Positions 26,348 to 35,115 are shown, counted from the stretch's first letter. The stretch is DNA of 64,000 nucleotides from Desulfobulbaceae bacterium (GCA_031287565.1 JAITSS010000030.1:1-64000); one strand, 5' to 3'. Numbers and translations: made by a program. The notes: generated by a model from the letters alone, not told the origin.

Positions 26348-27069
26348 CAGTTTTTTTCTCCCTCCATTTTCGGCCTTTTTTCGGACAATCGATCTAACAA
26401 ACTCTCAAGTTCACCCAGAATTGTGTTTAGGGCCGTTACTTCTTCAGGAGTACACCTCCTCCTCCCGTCCCCTATCTTCTTCCAGATATTTATCCACGAT
26501 GACAACTCTTCCTGGTATTTGTCCCGGAATTCGAACAGACGTAGCCGCTCCTCCGTACAATCAGGCGTACGAGGCTGGTGCGGCGGCGTATGAGGCTGAG
26601 TTTCGCCGGGGGAAAGAAAGTGACCTGGAACTCGATCATCATTTTTTTCCCCCTCCATTTTCGGCTTTTTTTCGGACAATCGTTTTAACAAACTCCCAAG
26701 TTCACCCAGAATTATGTTTAGGGCCGTTACTTCTTCAGGAGTACACTTCCTCCTCCCCATCCCTATCTCCCACCAGATATCTATCCACGATGACAACTCT
26801 TTGTAGTATTGATGCCAGAAGTCGCGCAGTTTTTTCTGCTCTTCCGTATAACGAAAGCGTCCAAACGTCTCCGACGTATCAGGCTGAGCGTCGCCGTCAT
26901 CCGGCGGCACCGGCGGCAGCCACTCGCCCGGGTCCATAAGTGGTTTCACACTGTCAACTTTCTGGTCGGGATATCGAGCCAAAGTATAGTTAGGCGTGAC
27001 ACACCATCCTAGCAAACAAACTGCTCCGGCGCAAAATAACCAAAGGCGCAACCCTTTTCTTCCTGCCAT
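26347..27069 (-). CDS. Exported protein with an internal duplication, hypothetical
   Basis: A 240-residue protein. The ATG at 27069 follows a GGGGGG ribosome-binding site and opens a signal-peptide-like segment (LRLWLFCAGAVCLLGWC), perhaps a lipoprotein since Cys lies after LLGW, though the lipobox is imperfect. Two copies of a roughly 70-residue unit follow; the best 53-residue core differs at 9 positions. Each has ELSSWI-IW, then GRR-CTPEEVTALN-ILGEL, then KPKMEGEKN or RPKMEGEKN. A Pro/His-rich spacer separates them. No known family was recognised. Neighbours are a secreted protease and a small membrane protein. Confidence 0.6.
   Translation of the reverse strand: MAGRKGLRLWLFCAGAVCLLGWCVTPNYTLARYPDQKVDSVKPLMDPGEWLPPVPPDDGDAQPDTSETFGRFRYTEEQKKLRDFWHQYYKELSSWIDIWWEIGMGRRKCTPEEVTALNIILGELGSLLKRLSEKKPKMEGEKNDDRVPGHFLSPGETQPHTPPHQPRTPDCTEERLRLFEFRDKYQEELSSWINIWKKIGDGRRRCTPEEVTALNTILGELESLLDRLSEKRPKMEGEKN
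26350..26508 (-). repeat. Direct repeat copy B within the duplicated exported protein
   Basis: Coding repeat of 159 bases that matches 26641-26799, offset by 291 bases. The encoded 53 residues are about 83 percent identical by eye (44 of 53). The repeat probably extends a little further upstream where TEE--L is also shared. Confidence 0.75.
26641..26799 (-). repeat. Direct repeat copy A within the duplicated exported protein
   Basis: The N-terminal copy of the duplicated unit, 291 bases from copy B. Long runs of DNA identity remain (for example around CTTCAGGAGTACAC at both copies), suggesting a fairly recent duplication or gene conversion. Confidence 0.75.
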
Positions 27070-27169
27070 ATTTTTCCCCCCCGTTCGTTTATCCGACCAT
27101 CTGATTGAATCGGCGCAAATTACTCTATGCATTGGAGAAGAAAAGCAAAATATCGCGGAACTTTTTGTT

Positions 27170-28291
27170 TCAGTTAGATGGAGCAATATCGTTTCGATAT
27201 GATCGCAAGAAAACAGTAAATAATTTCAATGAGTTAATCGTTTCTTCCTGTTCTCTCTCCGTGACTTCAGCTTTTGGGGGGCGCGGCCTTGGGAAGTTGT
27301 CAATTTTTTGCAAAAAAGGCAGAAGATCGTGGGCCTTGCTGGCATATTTCACAGTGCTATCGTAGCTGGATCGGCTAAGGATGATACCCACCAAATTGCC
27401 CGCCTTATCAAACATTGGGGCACCGGAATCTCCAGGTGATACAGGCGCATTGATTTGATAGCATGAATTAGTGTCCATATGTTTTCCTATTGGGCAACTA
27501 AAACCAGAAACATATCCTTTTCGATATTTTGTTTCAGTACCCAATACCTGTCGAATCGGGTGACCCAGAATAAAAACATCTGTACCAGAATTCACAGCCG
27601 TATTCATCAGAGAGAAATCCGCTCCTTCGCTTAAGCCATCCACCTTCAATACAGAGAAATCGAAATTTTTGTCCCGGAGCAGGATGGATGCAGGAAAATC
27701 CTTGCCCTTATACTCAATAAAAATGCGTGCTTTATCGTCTCCCACGACATGAGAACAGGTGAGAACATAGCCCCCTTGCACCAGAAAGCCACTACCCGAA
27801 CTTTTTGATGGGCAATCCTTCCAAGAGGGGAGCGTCGTACCCGGCAGCGCGGCGTCCAGCTCCTTCACGCAGTCCTCTAAACGTTTCGCCTCTTTCAATC
27901 CTTGTTCATATCCGTTTTTTCCCGCTTGCTCGTACCATCTCCGAGCCTCCGTATCGCTCTGTTCTACACCTAACCCATATTTATACATAGCACCAAGGTT
28001 GAATTGGCCCTCCCCAGAACCTTGCTCCGCTGCCTGGCGGTACCATTTCACAGCCTCTCCGTAGTCTCTCGACAGACACGTGCCTTCTTTATACATCGTG
28101 CCCAACTTGTTTTGAGCCTGGGGAAGACCTTGTTCCGCTGCCCGGAGAAGACCTTCTTTCCTTTTTGTACAATCTGATGTCCTCATGGCATTCTTATAAT
28201 CTCCCAGGGCATTTTCTCTGTTCACAATCCCACATCCAGACACGGCGAAGAGGATGAGCACCACAACAAATACGAAACACTTCAGGCGCAT
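27170..28291 (-). CDS. Lipoprotein with Sel1 repeats and a trypsin-like serine protease domain
   Basis: The ATG at 28291 begins a lipoprotein signal (FVVVLILFAVSGC, lipobox AVSGC), giving a 373-residue protein. Sel1-like helical repeats occupy roughly residues 55-130 (AQNKLGTMYKEGTCLSRDYG, EAVKWYRQAAEQGSGEGQFN). A chymotrypsin-fold protease domain follows: His in VLTCSHVVGDD, Asp in NFDFSVLKVD, Ser in VSPGDSGAPMFDKAG. This layout is of a surface- or periplasm-anchored protease; a quality-control or defence role is possible but not shown. It is divergent from the plus strand end and followed by two small exported or membrane proteins in the same direction. AT content is higher than in flanking genes. 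Confidence 0.8.
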   Translation of the reverse strand: MRLKCFVFVVVLILFAVSGCGIVNRENALGDYKNAMRTSDCTKRKEGLLRAAEQGLPQAQNKLGTMYKEGTCLSRDYGEAVKWYRQAAEQGSGEGQFNLGAMYKYGLGVEQSDTEARRWYEQAGKNGYEQGLKEAKRLEDCVKELDAALPGTTLPSWKDCPSKSSGSGFLVQGGYVLTCSHVVGDDKARIFIEYKGKDFPASILLRDKNFDFSVLKVDGLSEGADFSLMNTAVNSGTDVFILGHPIRQVLGTETKYRKGYVSGFSCPIGKHMDTNSCYQINAPVSPGDSGAPMFDKAGNLVGIILSRSSYDSTVKYASKAHDLLPFLQKIDNFPRPRPPKAEVTEREQEETINSLKLFTVFLRSYRNDIAPSN

Positions 28292-28394
28292 TCTCGTCTC
28301 TGTTTCAACATTATTGTATATCATATTATGTTCAGCACATCACTATATTACGATTCGCATCGCCAATCCTTATTGACTTGATGCGATGGCCTTA

Positions 28395-29288
28395 TCAGCT
28401 TGTCCCATACCGAAACACCGCCATTTCGCCCTGCCCTGGCAAAGCCTCTGGCAATCCGGCGAGTTCCGCGAGATGCGTGCCGACAACGGAACATTTTATT
28501 GTCAGGAGAAAGAAAATTTCCCGCTCGCCTTCGGAAAGCGATTCAAAGTTGCCCTGCCCTTTGGCAATCACCAGGGCAGCTCTGGCGAAGCGACGGCGGA
28601 AATCCGGCGAGCAGAGAGCCAGCGGCGTGCCAGGACAAACCGCGCCATTATCAATGATTTCAGCGTATTGGCCAAGACCGGCCACGTGGGCGTCCGCGAC
28701 CAGGGCGTCGTTGATGATCGGCCCGGCTTTGACCACGGCGGCCATCCGGCATTTCGTTTTGGCGATCTGTTCCAGCAGCAGACGGTCATAAACAATTTCT
28801 CCGGCGTTATCACAGAGATACAGTACTTCTTCATCGTCGCGCAAAGCCTGAATGCGGGCCATGAGCGGGCCACCGTCATCGACCGCCAAAGGCAGCTCGC
28901 GGCAACGCCGGAAGGCGGCCTCGACATCAAAACGCGCCGCCGCGCCATAATCAATGATGTTGCCGGCAATGGCGAAACGAATAGCCAGGAATAAGGGATT
29001 TTCCACCTGGTCCAGAAGCGGTCGCAAAGCCGCGACCGCCGTCAGGGCCTCGCGGTTGCTCGCGGCTTTTATAGCCTGATAGGGATCGGCGACGCCGGTG
29101 AGTTCGGTGATCTTCGCATACACCGCCATCGAGTTTTCCGGCGGCGTTCGGCCTTCGGTCAGCGTCGGCAACAAAGCGGCCACCGCCAGGACGACGCCGC
29201 GAGCGGTTTTTTCATCCGCCCCGGCCAGACGCGCCGTTTGCAGGGCCTGACGCAGATAACAGGGCAGGCAGTCGGCATCGGTTTTCAT
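28395..29288 (-). CDS. DUF89 (ARMT1-like) damage-control phosphatase family protein
   Basis: A 297-residue protein. It starts MKTDADCLPCYLRQAL, the family's N-terminal CxxC, and has the metal-binding signature LCDNAGEIVYDRLLLEQI, then VVKAGPIINDALVADAHV and a LVIAKGQGNFESL segment. These are hallmarks of the DUF89 fold, whose members remove phosphate from damaged or reactive sugar phosphates and related metabolites, usually with a metal. It overlaps the TtcA-like gene by 4 bases (29285-29288), so the two are coupled. The substrate cannot be told. A more distant DUF89-like protein is encoded at 10150. Confidence 0.88.
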   Translation of the reverse strand: MKTDADCLPCYLRQALQTARLAGADEKTARGVVLAVAALLPTLTEGRTPPENSMAVYAKITELTGVADPYQAIKAASNREALTAVAALRPLLDQVENPLFLAIRFAIAGNIIDYGAAARFDVEAAFRRCRELPLAVDDGGPLMARIQALRDDEEVLYLCDNAGEIVYDRLLLEQIAKTKCRMAAVVKAGPIINDALVADAHVAGLGQYAEIIDNGAVCPGTPLALCSPDFRRRFARAALVIAKGQGNFESLSEGEREIFFLLTIKCSVVGTHLAELAGLPEALPGQGEMAVFRYGTS

Positions 29289-30034
29289 GGCAGATATTCG
29301 GCGCGGACATTTTTCAGCGCTGCGAACACCGCTCGCCGGGCATCGGGCTGGAATCGCTCGATGGCCATAATGATATTGCGCGTCGTCTGGCGGCGGCTGT
29401 CGTCGGCATACGGACAATAGTTCGGTTGCGGCCGCAGACGCCAAAGCTGGCCGAGGGTCAAAATTTCCTCCTTACTCAGGTAGGCGAGTGGTCGCAACAG
29501 TTTCAACCGCCCGTCAAACAGAAGTTGCTTTGGCTTCATCGTCGAAATATTGCCGCCGTAGAGAAGATTGAGGAAAAATGTGTCGATCAAGTCATCGCGG
29601 TGATGGCCGAAGACAATCGCCGTGTGGCCTTCGTCGCGGGCGATGGAAAAAAGCTGGCTGCGGCGGTCGCGGGCGCAATGAAAGCAGGATTGAGCCTGGC
29701 CGGGAGCGCCCCAGGCCGACTCGACGCGCAAAGCCAATCCCCATGGCCGCAGTTGTTCGCTGATGACTGCGGCCGGATTATCGACGCCTGGATGCCGCCG
29801 CCAATATCCGTGGTCGATGGTGATGGCGCAAAGGTCGAACGAAACCGGGGCTTTTCGCCGCCAGAACGCCAACACCGCCGCCATAACCAAGGAATCAATA
29901 CCGCCGGAAACCGCCAGAGCAAGCTGGTCGCCGTCCTTTATCATGGCGTAATCATGCAAAGCCTGGCCAATTTTACGATTTATTTCGGACGGCGGCGACG
30001 GGAACCTCCCGTCTAGCGAGCCTGGCCACGACAT
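29285..30034 (-). CDS. TtcA-like PP-loop ATPase (tRNA-thiolation family)
   Basis: A 249-residue adenylating enzyme. The PP-loop motif is LALAVSGGIDSLVMAAVL; CFHCARDRRSQLF gives a CxxC and VFGHHRDDLIDTFFLNLLYG is the TtcA-family second motif, followed by LLRPLAYLSKEEI. Proteins of this group use an iron-sulfur cluster and sulfur donor to thiolate tRNA (TtcA: 2-thiocytidine 32). Whether it is TtcA itself or a relative used with other substrates is not certain; the typical second CxxC pair is only partly visible (PNYCPYADD). It lies 5 bases after hisB and overlaps the DUF89 gene. Confidence 0.8.
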   Translation of the reverse strand: MSWPGSLDGRFPSPPSEINRKIGQALHDYAMIKDGDQLALAVSGGIDSLVMAAVLAFWRRKAPVSFDLCAITIDHGYWRRHPGVDNPAAVISEQLRPWGLALRVESAWGAPGQAQSCFHCARDRRSQLFSIARDEGHTAIVFGHHRDDLIDTFFLNLLYGGNISTMKPKQLLFDGRLKLLRPLAYLSKEEILTLGQLWRLRPQPNYCPYADDSRRQTTRNIIMAIERFQPDARRAVFAALKNVRAEYLP

Positions 30035-30039
30035 GGCCG

Positions 30040-30642
30040 CTATAACGAACCTTTTGATGAGAGCACAAGGCCGGAATCAAGGGGCGCGGTCGCTTCGTTC
30101 AGGCAGCGGCCCAGTCCTTTGAAAATCGCCTCGATGATGTGGTGGCTGTTTTCGCCATGCAGCAAATCGACATGCAGGGTCAAACCGCCGTGTTGACAGA
30201 AAGCGCGCGTGAATTCTTTCGCCAGAGCGGTATCGAAATTGCCAACTTTTGGGTCAGGAATAGCCACGTCCCAATGCAGAAAAGGTCGGTTGGAAACGTC
30301 AACCACCACGCGCGCCAAGGTCTCGTCCATCGGCAGATGGGCGCAGGCGTAACGGCGAATGCCGCCTTTATCCCCCAAAGCCTGAGCAAATGCTTGCCCC
30401 AAACAGATGCCGATGTCTTCCACCGTGTGATGATCATCGACTTCGACATCGCCTTTGGCTTGCAGGATGAGGTCAAAAAAACCATGCACGGCGAAAAGCG
30501 TCAGCATATGGTCAAGGAAGGGAACGCCGCTGGCAATTTCGCGGCGGCCTTGGCCATCAAGGATCAAGTCAAGAGAAATGTCGGTTTCGGCGGTGGTTCG
30601 GCGCAAGGAAGCGCGGCGCGGGCGAGAGAAATCGGCGGTCAT
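30040..30642 (-). CDS. hisB: Imidazoleglycerol-phosphate dehydratase
   Basis: A 200-residue monofunctional HisB that converts imidazole-glycerol phosphate to imidazole-acetol phosphate in histidine synthesis. Manganese-binding motifs are VPFLDHMLTLFAVHGFFDL, then VDDHHTVEDIGICLG, and the C-terminal GENSHHIIEAIFKGLGRCL. There is no phosphatase domain. It starts a three-gene run with the TtcA-like and DUF89 genes, whose functions are unrelated to histidine; the start codon faces the tRNA-Gly promoter region. Confidence 0.96.
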   Translation of the reverse strand: MTADFSRPRRASLRRTTAETDISLDLILDGQGRREIASGVPFLDHMLTLFAVHGFFDLILQAKGDVEVDDHHTVEDIGICLGQAFAQALGDKGGIRRYACAHLPMDETLARVVVDVSNRPFLHWDVAIPDPKVGNFDTALAKEFTRAFCQHGGLTLHVDLLHGENSHHIIEAIFKGLGRCLNEATAPLDSGLVLSSKGSL

Positions 30643-30771
30643 AACAGGGTGGCCAGAGGAAGAATGAATGTTTTATTGGTTACGAAATCGCGCATTTTAC
30701 CCGATACCGCCCCGGCTATCTCACACTTTATCGTTGGCAACGAAAAAACGTTTTTCCCGGCTCGTTTTCTG

Positions 30772-30800
30772 TTGACAGTCAATCGCTAAGCCGGTATAAA
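30772..30800 (+). promoter_or_regulatory. Sigma-70-type promoter for tRNA-Gly
   Basis: TTGACA at 30772-30777 (perfect -35) and TATAAA at 30795-30800 (near-consensus -10) are separated by 17 bases. The tRNA begins 35 bases after the -10, placing the transcript start near 30807. No other strong promoter is visible before rplM. Confidence 0.8.
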
Positions 30801-30834
30801 CAGCGCCGCTTCAGGCAGGCAGTACCCCAATAAT

Positions 30835-30909
<75 letters not shown>

Positions 30910-30920
30910 TGATTTCACGA

Positions 30921-30952
30921 AAGGTTCAGCGTTAGCCTGAACCTTTTTTTTT
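30921..30952 (+). terminator. Intrinsic terminator directly upstream of rplM
   Basis: A perfect nine-base stem (AAGGTTCAG 30921-30929 with CTGAACCTT 30937-30945), a seven-base loop and a run of nine T. It ends the tRNA-Gly transcript but lies only 22 bases before the rplM start codon, leaving no room for a promoter after it. Confidence 0.9.
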
Positions 30953-30974
30953 CAGAAAATCTGAGGTTCACGAT

Positions 30975-31415
30975 ATGAAAACCTGCGTAAAGACCTATCT
31001 GGCGCCGGTCGAGTCGATTGAAAAAAAATGGTATGTCGTTGACGCCAAAGATAAAGTGCTGGGACGTTTGGCCTCGGAAATCGCCAGCCGCCTGCGCGGC
31101 AAACACAAGCCGACATTTTCCACTTTTATCGACAACGGCGACTTTGTGGTCGTCACGAACGCCGACAAAGTTCGCCTGACCGGAACCAAATGGACGGACA
31201 AAAAATATTATCGGCATACCGGCTTTATGGGCGGCTTGAAAGAAGCGTCGGCCAAAGAGCTGGTCGCCAAGCATCCCACTGACCTGCTTATGTTCGCCGT
31301 CAAGGGAATGTTGCCGAAAAACCGGCTCGGTCGGGCGCAACTCAAAAAGTTGAAAGTTTATGTCGGCGACGAGCATCCGCACGCCGCCCAGCAACCCATC
31401 AAGCTGGATATTTAA
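30975..31415 (+). CDS. rplM: 50S ribosomal protein L13
   Basis: A 146-residue L13 protein of the large ribosomal subunit, an early assembly protein. It reads KWYVVDAKDKVLGRLASEIA, then FSTFIDNGDFVVVTNADKV, and the HTGFMGGLKEASAKEL and KGMLPKNRLGRAQLKKLKV family segments; length is normal. It is followed by rpsI after a 27-base gap with a good GGAGAAGC ribosome-binding site before rpsI. A terminator sits just upstream, so expression likely relies on read-through from the tRNA-Gly promoter or on a promoter inside the tRNA region. Confidence 0.98.
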   Translation: MKTCVKTYLAPVESIEKKWYVVDAKDKVLGRLASEIASRLRGKHKPTFSTFIDNGDFVVVTNADKVRLTGTKWTDKKYYRHTGFMGGLKEASAKELVAKHPTDLLMFAVKGMLPKNRLGRAQLKKLKVYVGDEHPHAAQQPIKLDI

Positions 31416-31442
31416 TCAGATACCTCATCGGAGAAGCGAAGT

Positions 31443-31835
31443 ATGGCTCAGAACCGTTTTTACGCCACCGGCAAACGGAAAAGCGCCATCGCCAGGGTTT
31501 GGCTGACTCCCGGCGTTGGCAAGGTCACAGTGAACGGCATGAATACCGAAGGGTATTTCGGTAATCTTCCCACCGTCAACAAAATCAATCGCCCTTTCGC
31601 CCTGACCGAAAACGCGGAGCGCTATGATGTTTTGGCCACTCTGAGCGGCGGCGGCAAATCCGCCCAGATTGACGCTCTGACCCACGGCATTTCCCGCGCC
31701 TTGCTGGAAGTGGATGCCGAAAATCGCCAGGCCCTGAAAAAAGCCGGTCTTCTGACCCGTGACCCGCGCACCAAAGAACGGAAAAAATATGGTCAGAAAG
31801 CAGCGCGCGCCAAGTTCCAGTTCTCCAAACGCTGA
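31443..31835 (+). CDS. rpsI: 30S ribosomal protein S9
   Basis: A 130-residue S9 of the small ribosomal subunit. It starts FYATGKRKSAIARVWLTPG, and has DALTHGISRALLEVDAENR, LLTRDPRTKERKKYG, and the basic C-terminal tail ending FSKR that reaches the P-site tRNA. It forms the usual rplM-rpsI pair. Two hairpins follow before argC. Confidence 0.98.
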   Translation: MAQNRFYATGKRKSAIARVWLTPGVGKVTVNGMNTEGYFGNLPTVNKINRPFALTENAERYDVLATLSGGGKSAQIDALTHGISRALLEVDAENRQALKKAGLLTRDPRTKERKKYGQKAARAKFQFSKR

Positions 31836-31842
31836 GTATATT

Positions 31843-31924
31843 ACCAGTTTGCGGCATCGCTTGTTTTCTATGATGTCAAACTGGTTGATACGCGGGGAAA
31901 CAGTAGATATTTTGCTGTTTCCCC
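31843..31924 (+). terminator. Two stem-loops after rpsI (possible terminator or processing site)
   Basis: ACCAGTTTG 31843-31851 pairs with CAAACTGGT 31877-31885, and GGGGAAACAG 31894-31903 pairs with CTGTTTCCCC 31915-31924. The second is not followed by a clean T run, so termination may be weak; argC lies 59 bases further on. Confidence 0.5.
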
Positions 31925-31982
31925 GTTGCTGTTTCCCTCGCTTTTGTTCATAAAAATTTCAGATTCCGCCAGAAAAGCCGCC

Positions 31983-33041
31983 ATGATTTCTTCTTCGGAA
32001 AAGGTATCGGTCGCTGTCATCGGCGCGTCGGGTTATACCGGCGTCGAATTGGCCCGCCTGTTGTCCATCCATCCTTTGGCCCGGCTTGTGGCAGTGACCT
32101 CGCGACAATATGCCGGGCAGGCGATGTCGCAGGTATTTCCCAGCCTGCGCGGCATCTGCGACCTGAGTTTTGAAGAACCATCCGTTGCTGACATCTGCCG
32201 CCGCGCCGAAATCATCTTCACCGCCGTGCCGCACAAAACCGCCATGCTGGTGGCGCCGGAGATTTTGGCGGCCGGGCGCAAACTCATCGACCTTTCCGCT
32301 GATTTCCGGTTGCGTGACGCCGCGACCTACGAAAAATGGTACGAGCCGCACAGCGCGCCGGACTATCTCGCCGAGGCTGTCTATGGCCTACCGGAGCTGT
32401 ATCGCGACGAAATAAAAAACGCCCGGCTCATCGCCAATCCCGGTTGCTACCCAACTTCAATCATTCTGGGCCTGGCGCCCTTGCTGCGCCAGGGTGTCAT
32501 CGACGCATCGACCATCATCGCTGACAGTAAATCCGGCACCTCCGGGGCCGGCCGCTCCGCAAGCATTTCTTCACTATACTGTGAAGTGGCCGACGGATTT
32601 CATCCGTATAAAGTTGGCGGCAGTCACCGCCATATCCCGGAAATTGAGCAAGAACTCGGCAAGCTGCACGGTTCGGCGCTGACCATTACCTTCACGCCGC
32701 ATCTGTTGCCGGTCTCACGCGGCATTCTCAGCACCATCTATACTCGGCTGCGAAAAGATGTCAGTGTCGAGCAAATCGCCGAATGGTACAACGCGGCCTA
32801 CAGACAAGAACAATTCATCAGGATATTGCCTCCAGGCGGTATTCCGGCCACCCAATACGTCCGCGGCAGTAACTACTGCGACATCGGTTTCGCCATTGAT
32901 AAACGCGCCGACAGAATCATCGTCATGACCGCCATTGACAATATCGTGAAAGGCGCATCCGGCCAGGCAATCCAGAATATGAATCTACTCTGTGGCTTCC
33001 CTGAGAACACCGCTTTGTCGGCGCCAGCTTTTTTCCCCTGA
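31983..33041 (+). CDS. argC: N-acetyl-gamma-glutamyl-phosphate reductase
   Basis: A 352-residue arginine-pathway enzyme that reduces N-acetyl-glutamyl phosphate to the semialdehyde with NADPH. The NADP loop is [18 protein letters not shown], the catalytic Cys lies in [18 protein letters not shown], and the catalytic His in [14 protein letters not shown]. The ATG at 31983 is chosen since upstream in-frame residues to 31926 look non-coding. The rpsI-argC-truA order is seen in several deltaproteobacteria. Confidence 0.95.
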   Translation: MISSSEKVSVAVIGASGYTGVELARLLSIHPLARLVAVTSRQYAGQAMSQVFPSLRGICDLSFEEPSVADICRRAEIIFTAVPHKTAMLVAPEILAAGRKLIDLSADFRLRDAATYEKWYEPHSAPDYLAEAVYGLPELYRDEIKNARLIANPGCYPTSIILGLAPLLRQGVIDASTIIADSKSGTSGAGRSASISSLYCEVADGFHPYKVGGSHRHIPEIEQELGKLHGSALTITFTPHLLPVSRGILSTIYTRLRKDVSVEQIAEWYNAAYRQEQFIRILPPGGIPATQYVRGSNYCDIGFAIDKRADRIIVMTAIDNIVKGASGQAIQNMNLLCGFPENTALSAPAFFP

Positions 33042-33053
33042 TTTCGGCAAAAT

Positions 33054-33821
33054 ATGGACAATCCGGCGCGCAACATTCGCCTGGATATCGCTTATGATGG
33101 CGGCGATTACCAAGGCTGGCAGCGCCAAGCCAGCGCGCCGACCATCCAGGGAGAAATAGAAGGCCGGCTTTCGGCCATCACCGCAACCCAGGTGACGCTA
33201 CATGGCGCGGGGCGTACCGATGCCGGAGTGCACGCCGTCGGCATGGCGGCGAACTTTCACACCCATTCCGCCATTTCTTGCCCACAACTGAAAAAAGCTT
33301 TGAACTCTATGTTGCCGTCGGCCATTCGCATCTTCGACGCGGACAACATGGACAGTGACTTTCACGCCCGATTTTCCTCTAAAGGAAAATGCTATCGCTA
33401 CTATCTCCAAACCGTTCCGGTGCAATCGCCTTTTTTTCGCCGTTACGCCCTTCATGCGCCGGTGGCGCTCAATTTCAACCGAATGCAATCCTGTCTGGAT
33501 ATGCTGGTCGGCACCCACGACTTCAGTTCATTTGAAAACACCGGTAGCCGCGACAAAGAAGCTGAACATGGACGCGGCGCGGTGCGAACCCTGTACACAG
33601 CGCAAATGCGGCAATATGGTCAGAGCACTTATGCCATTGAGCTGATTGGCGATGGATTTCTGCGCGGCATGGTGCGCAACATTGTCGGAACGCTCGTCAA
33701 GGCGGGAGAAAATAAGATAAAGCCGGAAGACTTCGCAGCCATCCTGGCGGCTAAAGACCGGGCGGCAGCCGGTCCAACCGCGGCGGCGCGCGGACTCTTT
33801 CTGCAAAAGGTCTTCTACTGA
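33054..33821 (+). CDS. truA: tRNA pseudouridine(38-40) synthase
   Basis: A 255-residue TruA that isomerises U38-40 in the anticodon stem. The catalytic Asp is in HGAGRTDAGVHAVGMAANF. Other markers are RLDIAYDGGDYQGWQRQ at the start, and ELIGDGFLRGMVRNIVGTLV near the end. It lies 12 bases after argC and converges with the LysR gene, the two stops being only 6 bases apart. Confidence 0.96.
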   Translation: MDNPARNIRLDIAYDGGDYQGWQRQASAPTIQGEIEGRLSAITATQVTLHGAGRTDAGVHAVGMAANFHTHSAISCPQLKKALNSMLPSAIRIFDADNMDSDFHARFSSKGKCYRYYLQTVPVQSPFFRRYALHAPVALNFNRMQSCLDMLVGTHDFSSFENTGSRDKEAEHGRGAVRTLYTAQMRQYGQSTYAIELIGDGFLRGMVRNIVGTLVKAGENKIKPEDFAAILAAKDRAAAGPTAAARGLFLQKVFY

Positions 33822-33827
33822 CGCGCT

Positions 33828-34817
33828 TTAACCGGAGTGCCGCATCCGTCCAGCGGAATGGCGCGCCAACAGGGATTGCAAGCGCCACGGTGAAGACAGA
33901 CAGGAACGCTCTTCTTCCGTACAAACCGACATGACGTTGCAGAGGTTGGTGAACTCAATCAATGGTGGCGACAGCTCTTTGTCAGTGCGGAGAATAATTT
34001 GAAGCTGCCGCCGCATATCGACTCCTTTCACGCGCAGGCTTTTAATCCAGCCATGCTCGGTCTCGCGAGCGACACATAAACTTGACAGGCAGGCTATACC
34101 GACGCCGGACTCGACGGCGCGTTTAATCGCCTCCGGATGGCCCATCTCCATGACGGCATTGACATCATCAAGATGGTTTTTGAATTTCTCGCGGAAAACT
34201 GCTTCGGTGCCGGAGCCTTTCTCACGCATTACCCATTTTTTATCGCGAATATCATTCTTTACGTCGAAAAAATCCTTGTGCGCCAATGGGTCGTTCGGCC
34301 CACAAAGAACGACAAGCTCATCGCGAAACCACGGTCTGACCTGCAAATCTTCATTGTGTGAGGGCAACCCTTCAACGTAGCCAATATCGGAATTTCCTTC
34401 CAACACCATTTTTTCACACTGGCTGGTATTGTACACTAACAAATTGATATGAACTCGCGGATGCACCCGTTTAAAAGCGCCAATCAGGTACGGCAAAATA
34501 TAGTTGCCTAATGTGGTGCTCGCCACCACATCGATCTGCCCATCCAGCGTGTCGTTACGCTCGGTCATGGCGCTTTCAATGCCATTGACCTGTTCGGTAA
34601 TTTCTTTGGCCAAAGGCAACAGATAACGCCCTCGCGCGTTGAGCACCAGGCTACGCCCATGGCGGTCATACAAAGGGCCGCCAAGCTGGTTTTCAAGCTC
34701 AGCCAGGGCCATACTGACCGCCGACTGGGTGACGAAGAGTTTTTTACTGGCTTTCGTGACTTGCGCCGTCTCAGCCACCGCGATAAAAATTTCCAACTGC
34801 CGTAGGGTAATAGACAT
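33828..34817 (-). CDS. LysR-type transcriptional regulator (YeiE/CysB-like)
   Basis: A 329-residue LysR regulator. The winged helix-turn-helix (residues 1-60) contains ITLRQLEIFIAVAETAQVTK, then LFVTQSAVSMALAELENQLG, and DRHGRSLVLNARGRYLLP. The effector domain (residues 90-300) has a typical two-lobe pattern with GHPEAIKRAVESGVGIACLS. The tail after residue 300 is extra. It is transcribed away from the nuo operon, and a LysR-type T-N11-A palindrome lies in the shared spacer at 34873. Regulation of nuo is plausible but may equally be autoregulation only. Confidence 0.9.
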   Translation of the reverse strand: MSITLRQLEIFIAVAETAQVTKASKKLFVTQSAVSMALAELENQLGGPLYDRHGRSLVLNARGRYLLPLAKEITEQVNGIESAMTERNDTLDGQIDVVASTTLGNYILPYLIGAFKRVHPRVHINLLVYNTSQCEKMVLEGNSDIGYVEGLPSHNEDLQVRPWFRDELVVLCGPNDPLAHKDFFDVKNDIRDKKWVMREKGSGTEAVFREKFKNHLDDVNAVMEMGHPEAIKRAVESGVGIACLSSLCVARETEHGWIKSLRVKGVDMRRQLQIILRTDKELSPPLIEFTNLCNVMSVCTEEERSCLSSPWRLQSLLARHSAGRMRHSG

Positions 34818-34872
34818 GAGGGGAAGATGGCGGAAGGATAACTAAAATAGAATCGAAAAATAAATTACGAAA

Positions 34873-34887
34873 ATACCAACTTGGTAT
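34873..34887. promoter_or_regulatory. Putative LysR-type operator between the regulator and nuoA
   Basis: A perfect inverted repeat, ATACCAA-C-TTGGTAT, contains the LTTR pattern T-N11-A (T at 34874, A at 34886). It lies 56 bases upstream of the LysR start on its strand, near a possible TATAAT (complement of 34906-34911), so autoregulation is the simplest reading. The nuo promoter is about 125 bases further away. Confidence 0.6.
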
Positions 34888-35011
34888 AATACTCTATTTA
34901 TTTTGATTATAAAATCATTTTGTTTGATTGTCCGGGAAAAAGCGCATGGCTTCAGGGTGATGGAGAAAAAACAAGCCTTCCTGAGGCGGACAAAGAAAGA
35001 GTAAAAAATGA

Positions 35012-35040
35012 TTGACAGTCTCAAGCCACCCCTTTACTTT
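35012..35040 (+). promoter_or_regulatory. Probable sigma-70-type promoter of the nuo operon
   Basis: TTGACA at 35012-35017 and TACTTT at 35035-35040 are spaced by 17 bases; the -35 is perfect and the -10 is 4 of 6. NuoA starts 76 bases after the -10. It lies in the 298-base spacer shared with the divergent LysR gene; no other feature besides the operator is seen there. Confidence 0.6.
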
Positions 35041-35115
35041 TGCGCTCGTTTTTGGTGTGTAACGCAGTGCTGGCTCAAACAACCAAGTACGTCTTAATAA
35101 CGACAGGACACGGCT

